64,000 nt of DNA from DASXVX01 sp036504075 (GTDB lineage: Bacteria; Bacillota; Sulfobacillia; Symbiobacteriales; Symbiobacteriaceae). Shown piece by piece: positions 44,231 through 52,613 of this stretch (position 1 is its first letter; every line of letters begins with the position of its first letter). The position numbers were made by a program, and so were the translations under genes. The DNA is taken from assembly GCA_036504075.1 (NCBI GenBank), contig DASXVX010000057.1, forward strand, positions 96,716-160,715. Direction: 5' to 3'. The notes under the pieces were generated by a model. That model did no database searches and was not told the DNA's origin. It saw only the letters and a list, made by a program, of their open reading frames with translations.

Positions 44231-45415
44231 ATGCTCTACACGTTATCCGAGTCCATCCGGGTCGCCTGGCTGGGCATTACCGGCAACAAGCTGCGCACGG
44301 TGCTGACCATGCTGGGCGTCATCATCGGCGTGTCGGCGGTGATCGCCCTGGTCTCGGTCGGTCAGGGCGCCCAGGCTTCGGCCACGGCGCAGATTCAGTC
44401 CCTCGGCTCCAACCTGATCATGGTGGCGCCGCGTGGGAACTCTTACCGGATCGAGGAAAAAGACATTGCGGCGTTGAAGATTCGGGTACCCCAGATTCTG
44501 TACTACCTGCCCACCGTAAACTCGCCGTCGGCGACGGTGAAGTCCGGCGGCGCCTCCTACACGGTGAATATTGAAGGCACCGGCGCCGACTACCCGGCGG
44601 TCCGTGAGCGGGGCGTAATCGACGGCGATTGGTTCACGCAACAGGATGTGGACACCCGCCGCCGGGTGGCGGTACTGGGCACCTCCACGGTCACCAAGCT
44701 CTTTGGCGAAGGGGCAAACCCCATCGGCCAGATCATCCGGTTCTCCGGCCAGACCTTCAACGTGATCGGCGTTGCGGAGCCCAAAGGCGTCGGCTTCGGC
44801 GGCCAGGACCAGGACGACATGATTTTCGTGCCGTACACGTCTCTGTCCCGGATTCTGGGCTTCAACCGGATTCCACAGCTGACCCTCAAAGTCGACAGCG
44901 CTGCGGACTCGGCCATCGTGACCCAGGAGGTCAACGACTTCTACCTGGCCAAGTTCCGGAACAACCCGGACGCGTTCCGGGTTCAGAGCCAGGACCAGCT
45001 GCTCTCCACGGTCAACAGCATGACGCAGATCTTCACCTTGCTGCTGGGCGCCATCGCCTCGATTTCGCTCCTGGTCGGCGGCATCGGGATCATGAACATC
45101 ATGCTGGTCTCCGTCTCCGAGCGGACCCGGGAGATCGGCATCCGCAAAGCGATCGGCGCCAAGAAGCGCGATGTGCTGCTCCAGTTCCTGGTCGAGGCGC
45201 TGATCCTGTCCATCACCGGCGGCATCATCGGCATCGGGCTGGGCGGACTGGGCGCCGTGGGACTCTCCAAGGCGATGTCCTTTGCGACGAAAGTAACCAC
45301 GTCTTCGATCCTGGTCTCGTTCGGGTTCTCCCTGTTTGTCGGTGTCGTTTTCGGCTTCTACCCGGCCCTCCGGGCGTCCAACCTGGATCCGATCGAGGCG
45401 CTGCGGCGCGACTGA
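44231..45415 (+). CDS. MacB/FtsX-type ABC transporter permease
   Basis: 394 residues: one N-terminal TM, a large extracytoplasmic MacB_PCD domain (about 45-260), and three C-terminal TMs with the FtsX motif SERTREIGIRKAIGAKKRDV. With the adaptor and ATPase it forms a tripartite-like exporter suited to a Gram-positive envelope. Confidence 0.94.
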   Translation: MLYTLSESIRVAWLGITGNKLRTVLTMLGVIIGVSAVIALVSVGQGAQASATAQIQSLGSNLIMVAPRGNSYRIEEKDIAALKIRVPQILYYLPTVNSPSATVKSGGASYTVNIEGTGADYPAVRERGVIDGDWFTQQDVDTRRRVAVLGTSTVTKLFGEGANPIGQIIRFSGQTFNVIGVAEPKGVGFGGQDQDDMIFVPYTSLSRILGFNRIPQLTLKVDSAADSAIVTQEVNDFYLAKFRNNPDAFRVQSQDQLLSTVNSMTQIFTLLLGAIASISLLVGGIGIMNIMLVSVSERTREIGIRKAIGAKKRDVLLQFLVEALILSITGGIIGIGLGGLGAVGLSKAMSFATKVTTSSILVSFGFSLFVGVVFGFYPALRASNLDPIEALRRD

Positions 45416-45471
45416 TATGCCCGGGCCTTCCGGCCCGCTGAATTAGACGATAGAGGAGGAGCCACTTTACC

Positions 45472-46395
45472 ATGGCGAAGTCGATGCGCAAAGTCCTTGC
45501 GGTCCTGGGTACCCTCGTGCTCCTGGTCGCTCTGGCCGGCACCATGGCCGGCACCAGCTCCGCCGCCAACCTGACGGGCGGCAACACCACGTACGTGATT
45601 AACGGCGAGGAGACCACTTTCTCGTATGATCCGGTGGTCCGCAAGGATGGCCTGCTGCTGCCGGTGGAAGTCTTCCAGCGTCTCGGCATCACCGTGGACG
45701 GCACCCTCGGCAAGAATGTCACGCTTACCAAGGGCACCGACGTCACGGCGATTGTGACCGTCGGCACCACCACGGCCTCCTTGAACACCAAGCCCTACCT
45801 GGTCGCCACGGCTCCGCTCCGGCTGAACGGGCGGGTCTTCCTGCCGGCCGATATCCTGAAGGAGTTTGGCGTGGATGTCGCCCAGGACGGGAACATGGTC
45901 GTCATCCGGAACTACGCCGAGGGCGTTGATTCGGCCAAGAACCTCTCCGATGCCGATTACGCGGCCCTCAAGAATACCCGCTGGTTCACGACCGCTGCTA
46001 AGGCTGACACGAGCATTTACCTCACAACCGATTTCACGATCCTGACGCCCGCCCTCCTGAACGCCGCCAACCTGGGCCTCAGCTATGGCATGCGGGCCCG
46101 CATGCTGACGCTGCTGCAGACCAACACGCTGATTTATGTCAGGGTCCAGAATCTCGCCACCAAGACGGGCTCCCTGGTCACCAGCGGCCTCTATCTGGTC
46201 GACTCGCAGGGCAACCAGTACGACACCCCCACCGTACTGGACATCGGCAACGGCCTGGTCAGCGGCAAACTGGCCCCGAACTCTGCTCGGGCGGGCATCC
46301 TGTCCTTCCCGAAGATCCAGTCCACGGCCGCAGCCCTGAGCCTGTTCTACGACAACAACAACAGCAACCTGGGTGTCTTCGGCGTTACCAACTAG
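45472..46395 (+). CDS. Secreted stalk-domain (copper amine oxidase N-terminal-like) protein
   Basis: 307 residues with a signal peptide cleaved near SSAA-NL and a stalk domain of the copper amine oxidase N1 type (DGLLLPVEVFQRLGITVDGT; LRLNGRVFLPADILKEFGV). The C-terminal region (about 150-307) is of unknown function. It follows the exporter operon by 56 bases with its own GGAGGAG site and ends at a terminator, so it may be co-transcribed or an exported client. Binding role is speculative. Confidence 0.8.
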   Translation: MAKSMRKVLAVLGTLVLLVALAGTMAGTSSAANLTGGNTTYVINGEETTFSYDPVVRKDGLLLPVEVFQRLGITVDGTLGKNVTLTKGTDVTAIVTVGTTTASLNTKPYLVATAPLRLNGRVFLPADILKEFGVDVAQDGNMVVIRNYAEGVDSAKNLSDADYAALKNTRWFTTAAKADTSIYLTTDFTILTPALLNAANLGLSYGMRARMLTLLQTNTLIYVRVQNLATKTGSLVTSGLYLVDSQGNQYDTPTVLDIGNGLVSGKLAPNSARAGILSFPKIQSTAAALSLFYDNNNSNLGVFGVTN

Positions 46396-46412
46396 TCTTT
46401 CCCATGTACAGC

Positions 46413-46449
46413 ACGGGCTCTCCGCCATGGGCGGGGAGTCCGTCTTTTT
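46413..46449 (+). terminator. Intrinsic terminator after the stalk-domain gene
   Basis: 13-bp stem with two G-U wobbles (46413-46425 with 46431-46443) followed by CTTTTT. Confidence 0.85.
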
Positions 46450-46467
46450 ATGTTGCTGAAATATGGG

Positions 46468-46473
46468 TATAAT
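46468..46473 (+). promoter_or_regulatory. Possible -10 box of the NatAB operon
   Basis: GGGTATAAT in locally AT-rich DNA about 60 bases before the ATPase gene; the -35 region is weak. A dyad AACCA-N9-TGGTT (about 46488-46506) lies between it and the gene and could be an operator. Confidence 0.3.
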
Positions 46474-46533
46474 TGTTATCTTGACGAACCAATACACTAG
46501 TGGTTACGTTCTATATTGAGTGAGGTGAAGGGA

Positions 46534-47436
46534 ATGGCATTAATCGTCGAATCGGTCTTCAAGTCATTCGGAGCCGTAAAGGCCGTACAGGATGTGAGCT
46601 TCGATGTGCCGCAGGGCCGGGTCTGCGGGCTCCTGGGGTCCAACGGCGCGGGCAAGACCACCAGCATGCGGATGATCCTGCGGATTTTCCTGCCGGACAC
46701 CGGCACCATCTCCTGGAAAGGTGCACCGATCACAGATGCCGTGCGGATGGGCTTCGGGTACCTGCCGGAGGAGCGGGGCCTCTACCCCAAAATGCAAGTG
46801 CGGGAGCAGCTGATCTACCTGACGGAGTTGAAGGGGCTTACCCATCAGGTAGCGACACAGCGAGTCGACCAGTGGATTCAGCGGCTGGGCTTACAAGAGT
46901 ATGCCCGGCGGCGGGTGGAACAACTCTCCAAGGGCAATCAGCAGAAAGTTCAGTTCGCCGCCGCGGTTGCCTGCGGCCCGGAACTGTGCATTCTGGACGA
47001 GCCGTTCACCGGTTTGGACCCGGTCAATACACGGGTGATGGAGCAGGCGTTCCGGTCGCTCGCGGCGGACGGGACCACCGTGCTCTTCTCCTCGCACAAC
47101 ATGGACCAGGTGGAGGCGCTCTGTCAGGACGTGGTGCTGCTGCACCGGTCTCGGCTTGTGCTCAAGGGGAGCCTCAGCGAAATCAAGAAGGCGGCCCGGC
47201 GCCAGTCGATCCAGATGCGGATGGAATCGGGCGATTACGGCTTCCTGAGAGAGATTCCCGGCATCCGCGTGCGCGAAGGCGCTGCCGGCGGCGTGGAGAT
47301 TGCCGTGCCGAACGAAAACGTCGCCGCCGCCATTTTACGCAAGGCGACGGACTCTGGGACCGTGGTGGCGTACTCCCTGGGCGAGCCGTCGCTCCGGGAG
47401 ATTTACCTGGAGAAAGTGGGTGGCGCCGATGCGTAA
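46534..47436 (+). CDS. NatA-type ABC transporter ATP-binding protein
   Basis: 300 residues with Walker A (GSNGAGKTT), signature (LSKGNQQKVQFAAA), Walker B (LCILDEPFTGLD) and the C-terminal extension (about 220-300) typical of ABC-2 exporters. ATG 46534 fits GAGGTG upstream better than the TTG at 46516. Its end overlaps the permease gene by eight bases. Confidence 0.93.
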   Translation: MALIVESVFKSFGAVKAVQDVSFDVPQGRVCGLLGSNGAGKTTSMRMILRIFLPDTGTISWKGAPITDAVRMGFGYLPEERGLYPKMQVREQLIYLTELKGLTHQVATQRVDQWIQRLGLQEYARRRVEQLSKGNQQKVQFAAAVACGPELCILDEPFTGLDPVNTRVMEQAFRSLAADGTTVLFSSHNMDQVEALCQDVVLLHRSRLVLKGSLSEIKKAARRQSIQMRMESGDYGFLREIPGIRVREGAAGGVEIAVPNENVAAAILRKATDSGTVVAYSLGEPSLREIYLEKVGGADA

Positions 47437-48670
47437 CATGTGGCTGGTGGCACGGCGCGAGTTCATTTTCCGCGGCAAGTCCGGCGCGTACCTGATCAGC
47501 ACCGTCATGATGGTGATCGCGCTGCTGGCCTCGTCGCTCCTGCCGGCCATTTTGGAGAAGCAGACGAAAACGGAGCCGCTCAACGTGTTGCTCCTGGACA
47601 AGACCCAGATGGTGGCCGAACCGCTCAAGGCGGCGATTGGCGCCCTGCCCGCCGGTCCGGGCAGCCGGCCCGTGAATCTGAGTGCCGTAACGGGCGACGA
47701 GGAGTCGCTCATGGAGCAGACCCGCAAGGAGGGCAAGTCGCTTCTCATTGTGGAAGGCAGCTTTCCGGCCGGCCTGAAGGCCCGGTTCCTGGGCGCCAAC
47801 CCCGGAGCCTTATCGGGGTCGGGGGTCGTTCTCGGACCTTTGGAATCAATCGTACGGGCCGCCCGAATCAAGCAGAGCGGACTCGATCCCAAGATCGCAC
47901 AGGAGATTCTGAAGCCCATGCAGACCGAGACGGCGCAACTCGCCGCCAAAGGCGGCACGCGGGATCAGAACCAGTTCCTGGGCGCCTATCTCCTGGCCAT
48001 GGGCATCGTCATGTGTCTGTACATGGTCATTCTCATCAACGGCCAGTTCATTTTCATGGGCGTACTGGAAGAGAAAGTCTCCCGGGTCATGGAGGTCATG
48101 GCTTCCAACGTGACCTCCGGGGCCATGCTGGCCGGCAAGGTGCTGGGACTCGGCGCCCTCGGGATCATCCAGTTCGCCGCCATGATCGCCGCCTGGTTCG
48201 CCGGTAGCCTGGTTGCGAAGAACCTGAATAGCGTCACGTCCTCGGCACTGAGCATTGGGAATATTGTGCTGGCGCTCACGTATATGGTGCTGGGGTACCT
48301 GCTGTCCGCCACGCTCTTTGCGGCCGCCGCTTCCATGATCAGCCGGATGGAGGACCAGCAGACCGTGCTGACGCCGCTGGTGCTGCTGATCGCGTTGCCG
48401 ATGATGATGCTGCCGATGCTCATGAACAACCCGAACAGCACCTTTGCGGTGGTCGTCTCGCTGATTCCGTTCTTCTCGCAGTCCATGATGGTTTTCCGGG
48501 TGCTCATGACCGATGTGCCGCTCTGGCAAATCCTGCTCTCGCTGGTGCTGATGCTGGCCTCGTCCATCGGTGCGACGTGGGCGGGTGGCCGGATTTATCG
48601 GGCGGCCATGCTCAGCTACGGTTCCCGGCCGTCGCTGAAGCAGGTGTGGGGCTATCTCAAGGCGGGCTAA
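47429..48670 (+). CDS. NatB-type ABC-2 permease
   Basis: 413 residues: TM near 18-38, a large extracytoplasmic domain to about 185, and five further TM segments with the ABC-2 motif EEKVSRVMEVMASNVTSG. The NatAB group exports Na+ in Bacillus, but related pairs move other substrates, so the cargo here is unknown. Confidence 0.9.
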   Translation: MRNMWLVARREFIFRGKSGAYLISTVMMVIALLASSLLPAILEKQTKTEPLNVLLLDKTQMVAEPLKAAIGALPAGPGSRPVNLSAVTGDEESLMEQTRKEGKSLLIVEGSFPAGLKARFLGANPGALSGSGVVLGPLESIVRAARIKQSGLDPKIAQEILKPMQTETAQLAAKGGTRDQNQFLGAYLLAMGIVMCLYMVILINGQFIFMGVLEEKVSRVMEVMASNVTSGAMLAGKVLGLGALGIIQFAAMIAAWFAGSLVAKNLNSVTSSALSIGNIVLALTYMVLGYLLSATLFAAAASMISRMEDQQTVLTPLVLLIALPMMMLPMLMNNPNSTFAVVVSLIPFFSQSMMVFRVLMTDVPLWQILLSLVLMLASSIGATWAGGRIYRAAMLSYGSRPSLKQVWGYLKAG

Positions 48671-48709
48671 CGAACACACGGAAGAAAGATACGAAGGAAG
48701 GAAAACCGA

Positions 48710-49921
48710 TTGCACAAGGTTCGGCTGAAATTCCTGATCGGATTTCTGGGGCTGGCGCTCCTTGCCGGATGCGCCAGCCCGGCCCCGCCCGCCACGGTGG
48801 CGGTGGCGCCGGCGAAGCCGCCTGAACCCCCGCCGAAGGTAGAGGCACGGATTCTGGGCGTGGGCGACCTGCTCATGCACACGCCGCTGGTCTTCACCTC
48901 GGCCCTGCCGGGCGGCGGGTTCGACTTCAAGCCGCTGTTCGAGCCGGTGCGGCCCTGGATTGAAGGCGCCGACCTGGCGGTGGCGGAACTGGAAACGACG
49001 CTCACCGGTAAAGATTACCCATGGTCGGGGTACCCCAGTTTCAATACGCCGCCGGAACTGGCTCGGGACATCAAGGCGATTGGGTTTGACGCCGTCACCA
49101 ACGCCAATAACCACGCGCTGGACTACGGGGAGTACGGCTTGAAGCAAACCGCCAACAACCTGGACGCCGCCGGAATGCCACACGTGGGCACCAACCGGAC
49201 GCCCGACGAGCAGAACAAAATTCTGGTGTTGGACGTAAAGGACTCCATCAAGATGGCGTTGCTCGCCTATACATACGGTACCAATGGCGTTCCGCTGCCG
49301 AACGCCTGGAATGTGAACATGCTGGACCCGGAGCGCATTGCCGCCGACATCCGGCGAGCCCGGCAACTGCCGGGGGTCGACCTGGTAGCCGTGGCGCTTC
49401 ACTTCGGCGACGAGTACGCCCGACAGCCCAACGACCAGCAGCAGGAGCTGGTGCGCCTCAGCCTGTCCGCGGGCGCCGACATCATCTTTGGCGACCATGT
49501 GCATGTGATTCAGAAGGCCGAAGTCCGGCAGGTTACCGACGAGTTCGGGCGCACACTGCCGCGGGCGGTTATTTTCTGCATGGGGAATTTTATTAGCAAT
49601 CAGCAAGGTTTTCTGGAGCGGGAAGCCGGCCTCATGTTCGTGGTGGACGTCAAGAAGGAGAACGGCATCACCTCCGTCGAACGGGTCGGTGTCGTGCCCA
49701 CTTGGGTGCATCCTTACTTTGCGGACGGCCTCAAGCACTACCGGACCATAGCCGTGGAGCGGGCGATGCGCGATTATGAAAATAAGCAGGACCCACTGAT
49801 CACCGCTGAAGATTATGCCCGGCTGAAGGCGGTCTGGGCCGACACCACCGTCCAGGCCGTGGGCAGTCCTGAAGTGACCGTCCTGCACGTGGACGAACCG
49901 GCACGCCTTATGGGGAAGTAG
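48710..49921 (+). CDS. CapA-family lipoprotein (PGA_cap metallophosphatase-like)
   Basis: 403 residues with TTG start, GAAGGAAGG upstream, lipobox LLAGC (Cys about 21) and a Pro/Ala linker. CapA-domain motifs: GVGDLLMHTPL, ADLAVAELETTL, TNANNHALDYGEYG, HFGDEYARQP and FGDHVHVIQ. CapA is required for poly-gamma-glutamate export in Bacillus; no capBC is present, so this is better seen as a surface calcineurin-like enzyme of unknown substrate. Confidence 0.87.
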   Translation: MHKVRLKFLIGFLGLALLAGCASPAPPATVAVAPAKPPEPPPKVEARILGVGDLLMHTPLVFTSALPGGGFDFKPLFEPVRPWIEGADLAVAELETTLTGKDYPWSGYPSFNTPPELARDIKAIGFDAVTNANNHALDYGEYGLKQTANNLDAAGMPHVGTNRTPDEQNKILVLDVKDSIKMALLAYTYGTNGVPLPNAWNVNMLDPERIAADIRRARQLPGVDLVAVALHFGDEYARQPNDQQQELVRLSLSAGADIIFGDHVHVIQKAEVRQVTDEFGRTLPRAVIFCMGNFISNQQGFLEREAGLMFVVDVKKENGITSVERVGVVPTWVHPYFADGLKHYRTIAVERAMRDYENKQDPLITAEDYARLKAVWADTTVQAVGSPEVTVLHVDEPARLMGK

Positions 49922-49956
49922 TCAATCGTTGTAGCAACTCGAAGGGGGCACGGGGG

Positions 49957-51426
49957 ATGAACTGGTTTGGGCGCGCGAAGCGAGCGGGGGACACAGGTCA
50001 GGGGCCGGCGCAACAGCTCGGGTCCGGGGTGGCGGTGGCGCTGGAGGCGGTCCCTGCAGCTTTGCGGGAGGCGGATGGACAGGCGGCCCAATGGCAGGCC
50101 GCTGTCCGCGTCATTCGGGCCGTGACTGCCGGCGAGCTGTCCGCCCATGTCCTGGAGCCAGGCGAGGTGCCCGCCGAGATGGCCGCGGCGTTGACGGACC
50201 TCGCCGTGGTCTGGAACCGGCGAATGGTGGACGTGCTTCGGTCGGCCTCAGGGGCCATTGAGCACGGCGCCCGGCCACTGCTGGCGTCCGACAAACTGGC
50301 GGACGACGCGCGGGACCAAAGCGCCCAGATCACTCGGTTGGCGAGCATGTCGGAAGAGCTGGCGGTATCGATTCAGGATGTGGCGACCAATGTTCAGAAG
50401 GCGTCGGACAATGGCCGGGTGACCCTGGAGCAGGTGAGCGCCGGCATGGAGCACATCGGCGGGGCGCTCAACGGCATGATCGAGGTGGGCGGGGCGGTCC
50501 AGGCGCTGCAGGAACACGTCTCCCGGCTGGCTGCTTCCGTAGCGCCCATTGAAAAAGTCCTCAGGTTCATCGAGGAGATTTCGGCGCAGACGAACTTGTT
50601 GGCCCTGAACGCCGCCATTGAGGCGGCCCGGGCCGGCGAGCACGGCCGGGGGTTTGCGGTCGTGGCCGACGAGGTCCGCAAGCTGGCGGAGCGGGCCCAG
50701 GCAGCCGTCCGGGACGTCCAGGGCGAAATCAAGGCGCTCCGGGACGGGGCCGCGTTGGTGGAGTCCAACATGCGCCACATGGGCGAGCAGACGTCCCAGG
50801 GCGTGGCCCTGGCCCGGGAAGGCCAGACAGCCCTGAAGGGGATCGAAGCGGATATCAAAGCGGGCCTGAGGCCGCTGGCCGAGATCGCGGCCGTGGCGGA
50901 AGAGGAATCCAGGGCGGTCGGCGAAGCGGCGGCGAGCGTCCAGGAAATGTCTCGGGCGGCGGAGCGCATTCACGAGTCCTCCGCCGAGCTGGCAATTATG
51001 GTTTCCGGGTTGCAGGCCGCCCTCCGTAACGTGCGGGAGTCCGGCACCGGCCTGAACATGAAGCTGGAGGATGCCGACCTGCTGGAAATCGCCCGGGCCG
51101 ACCATGTGCTCTGGGTCCAGCGGCTGCACGAGATGCTCCTGGGCCGGGACAAGCTCCGTCCCGAAGAGGTGATCGACCATCACCAATGCCGGCTGGGCAA
51201 GTGGTGTGCCGCACGGGGCGATGTCCAGCATGGTCTGTCCACGGTATACAAGAAGCTGGCTGAACCGCACCAGAAGCTGCACTTCGCGGCCCGAAAGGCC
51301 GTGGAGGCCTGGAACGGCGGCCGCAAGCAGGAGGCCCGCGACCTGGTCCGCCAGGTGACTGCGCTTTCCCAGGAGATTCTCGGCACCCTGGCTGAACTGC
51401 GGGAGAGCACAGGCGGGCACAAGTAA
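49957..51426 (+). CDS. Soluble chemoreceptor with C-terminal CZB zinc-binding domain
   Basis: 489 residues without transmembrane segments, hence cytoplasmic. Order: an N-terminal region of about 100 residues of unknown fold, a signalling coiled coil with tip QTNLLALNAAIEAARAGEHG, and a CZB domain from about 370 (ADHVLWVQRLHEMLLG, DHHQCRLGKWC, EPHQKLHF) with the His/Cys zinc ligands in place. CZB receptors sense zinc or oxidants in other bacteria. GGGGG precedes the start, and a terminator follows. Confidence 0.9.
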   Translation: MNWFGRAKRAGDTGQGPAQQLGSGVAVALEAVPAALREADGQAAQWQAAVRVIRAVTAGELSAHVLEPGEVPAEMAAALTDLAVVWNRRMVDVLRSASGAIEHGARPLLASDKLADDARDQSAQITRLASMSEELAVSIQDVATNVQKASDNGRVTLEQVSAGMEHIGGALNGMIEVGGAVQALQEHVSRLAASVAPIEKVLRFIEEISAQTNLLALNAAIEAARAGEHGRGFAVVADEVRKLAERAQAAVRDVQGEIKALRDGAALVESNMRHMGEQTSQGVALAREGQTALKGIEADIKAGLRPLAEIAAVAEEESRAVGEAAASVQEMSRAAERIHESSAELAIMVSGLQAALRNVRESGTGLNMKLEDADLLEIARADHVLWVQRLHEMLLGRDKLRPEEVIDHHQCRLGKWCAARGDVQHGLSTVYKKLAEPHQKLHFAARKAVEAWNGGRKQEARDLVRQVTALSQEILGTLAELRESTGGHK

Positions 51427-51443
51427 GGGTCTGCGAAACGCCG

Positions 51444-51476
51444 GCGAGGCAGCACAATGCGTGCTGCCTCGCTTTT
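51444..51476 (+). terminator. Intrinsic terminator after the CZB chemoreceptor
   Basis: Perfect 12-bp stem (51444-51455 with 51461-51472), 5-base loop, then TTTTC. Confidence 0.9.
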
Positions 51477-51544
51477 CGCGACTGACTCCGTCAGTCGCCG
51501 GAGCGGCCGTCAGACTTTTGCGGAGCAAAAGGCGGGAGGCAACC
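51476..51544. repeat. Hairpin-rich dispersed repeat, copy 1
   Basis: Contains GACTGAC-TCC-GTCAGTC, GCCGGAGCGGCC and CTTTTGC-GGA-GCAAAAG followed by GGCGGGAGGCAAC. The same series, nearly base for base, is found at 56828-56927. It lies directly after the terminator. Confidence 0.75.
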
Positions 51545-51604
51545 AATTTTGTCAGGAGCTTCCCCTGGAGGAGGCCGAGACGCAGCTGCGGTTAGCCGTC
51601 CGGC

Positions 51605-52087
51605 CTAGTTCTTCTTTTTGTCCATTTCCATCTGGTGGTAGACGGCCGCTGCCACCGCCGCCGCTACAAGCCAGGGGACCCCATCCACCTGGAGGTTGCA
51701 GTCCTTGCCAAAAGTCGCCCCGCCGAGCCGGCCGGTCAGTGCGCCGTCGGGGGCGCAGGACAGATGCACGTCGAAGCCCCCTACGGCTCCGCCGACCCGG
51801 CCGTCCACGCGGGCGCCGTCGAACGCCAGGTTCAGGTCGTACCCGATGGACTTGCCGCCCATGCGGCCGGCGAGGCCGTAGTCGTTCAGGGCGCAGTTCA
51901 GGTCCTTGCCGTCGAAGGAGCCGCCCCACCGACCCCAGAGTTGGGCCCCGTCGTAGACCAGGTTGAGATCCTTCCCGTTGAACCGCCCGCCCATCCGCCC
52001 CGTGATCTGGCCGGTCGCCGGGTCGAAAACTGCAGACACGTCGTAACCCACAAAACCGCCGCCGATGCGACCGGAAATGCCTGCCAT
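51605..52087 (-). CDS. Six-repeat GRxGG protein with a C-terminal membrane segment
   Basis: 160 residues; ATG 52087 chosen with GGAG six bases upstream. Apart from a short start, the chain is six consecutive units of 22-24 residues, each GR(I/M/W/V/L)GG followed by about four residues, then G-x-D-(L/V/C) and a DG turn, such as GRMGGRFNGKDLNLVYDG. This regular Gly/Asp pattern suggests a beta-repeat or solenoid. The last unit leads into a short hydrophobic segment (VPWLVAAAVAAAVYH) and the charged tail EMDKKKN, so a tail anchor is possible. There is no signal peptide and I do not recognise the family. Confidence 0.7.
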   Translation of the reverse strand: MAGISGRIGGGFVGYDVSAVFDPATGQITGRMGGRFNGKDLNLVYDGAQLWGRWGGSFDGKDLNCALNDYGLAGRMGGKSIGYDLNLAFDGARVDGRVGGAVGGFDVHLSCAPDGALTGRLGGATFGKDCNLQVDGVPWLVAAAVAAAVYHQMEMDKKKN

Positions 52088-52256
52088 GCTTGCTCCGATT
52101 CCTCCCCTGTAGGGTCTACACATATCCAGACGCATGTACGTGCCTGAAACGTTCGCCCGGTCTACGGCACATCCCTGGTTTCGGGCAGTGACAATTCCAC
52201 GGTCGGCGAGTAAAATGATATTCAAACGGATATCTAAGTGAGGCTGGAATCGCAAT

Positions 52257-52613
52257 ATGCCCGAGCACGATACCTGTGAAGTCTTCTGTTATGATCCGGC
52301 CAAGGTGGAGCGGCTCAAGGACCAACTGGCCGGCCTTGAAGGCATATCGCTGCTTTTCAAGGCGTTGGCGGACGACACCCGGGCCCGGATTGCCCTGGCG
52401 CTTTCCAAGGAGGAGATGTGCGTCTGCGACGTGGCCCATCTCATGGACGTGAGCGTCGCCACGGCATCGCACCACCTCCGGCTGCTCCGGAATATGGGGC
52501 TGGCGAAGTACCGCAAGGAAGGGAAACTCGTCTTCTACTCCCTGGACGACGGCCACGTCGTCACGCTGATTCAGCAGGCAATGGCGCACTATCGGGAGGC
52601 GAAGCACGAATGA
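52257..52613 (+). CDS. cadC: ArsR/SmtB-family metal sensor (CadC-like)
   Basis: 118-residue repressor. CadC-type alpha3N ligands C7, C11, C55 and C57 (motif MCVCDVA) match the Cd/Pb/Zn site of staphylococcal CadC. The alpha5 zinc site is also intact (D98, H100, H111, E114). The winged helix-turn-helix is SVATASHHLRLLRNMGL. Its stop overlaps the next ATG (ATGA), so it probably represses the ATPase operon until Zn, Cd or Pb binds. Confidence 0.93.
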   Translation: MPEHDTCEVFCYDPAKVERLKDQLAGLEGISLLFKALADDTRARIALALSKEEMCVCDVAHLMDVSVATASHHLRLLRNMGLAKYRKEGKLVFYSLDDGHVVTLIQQAMAHYREAKHE

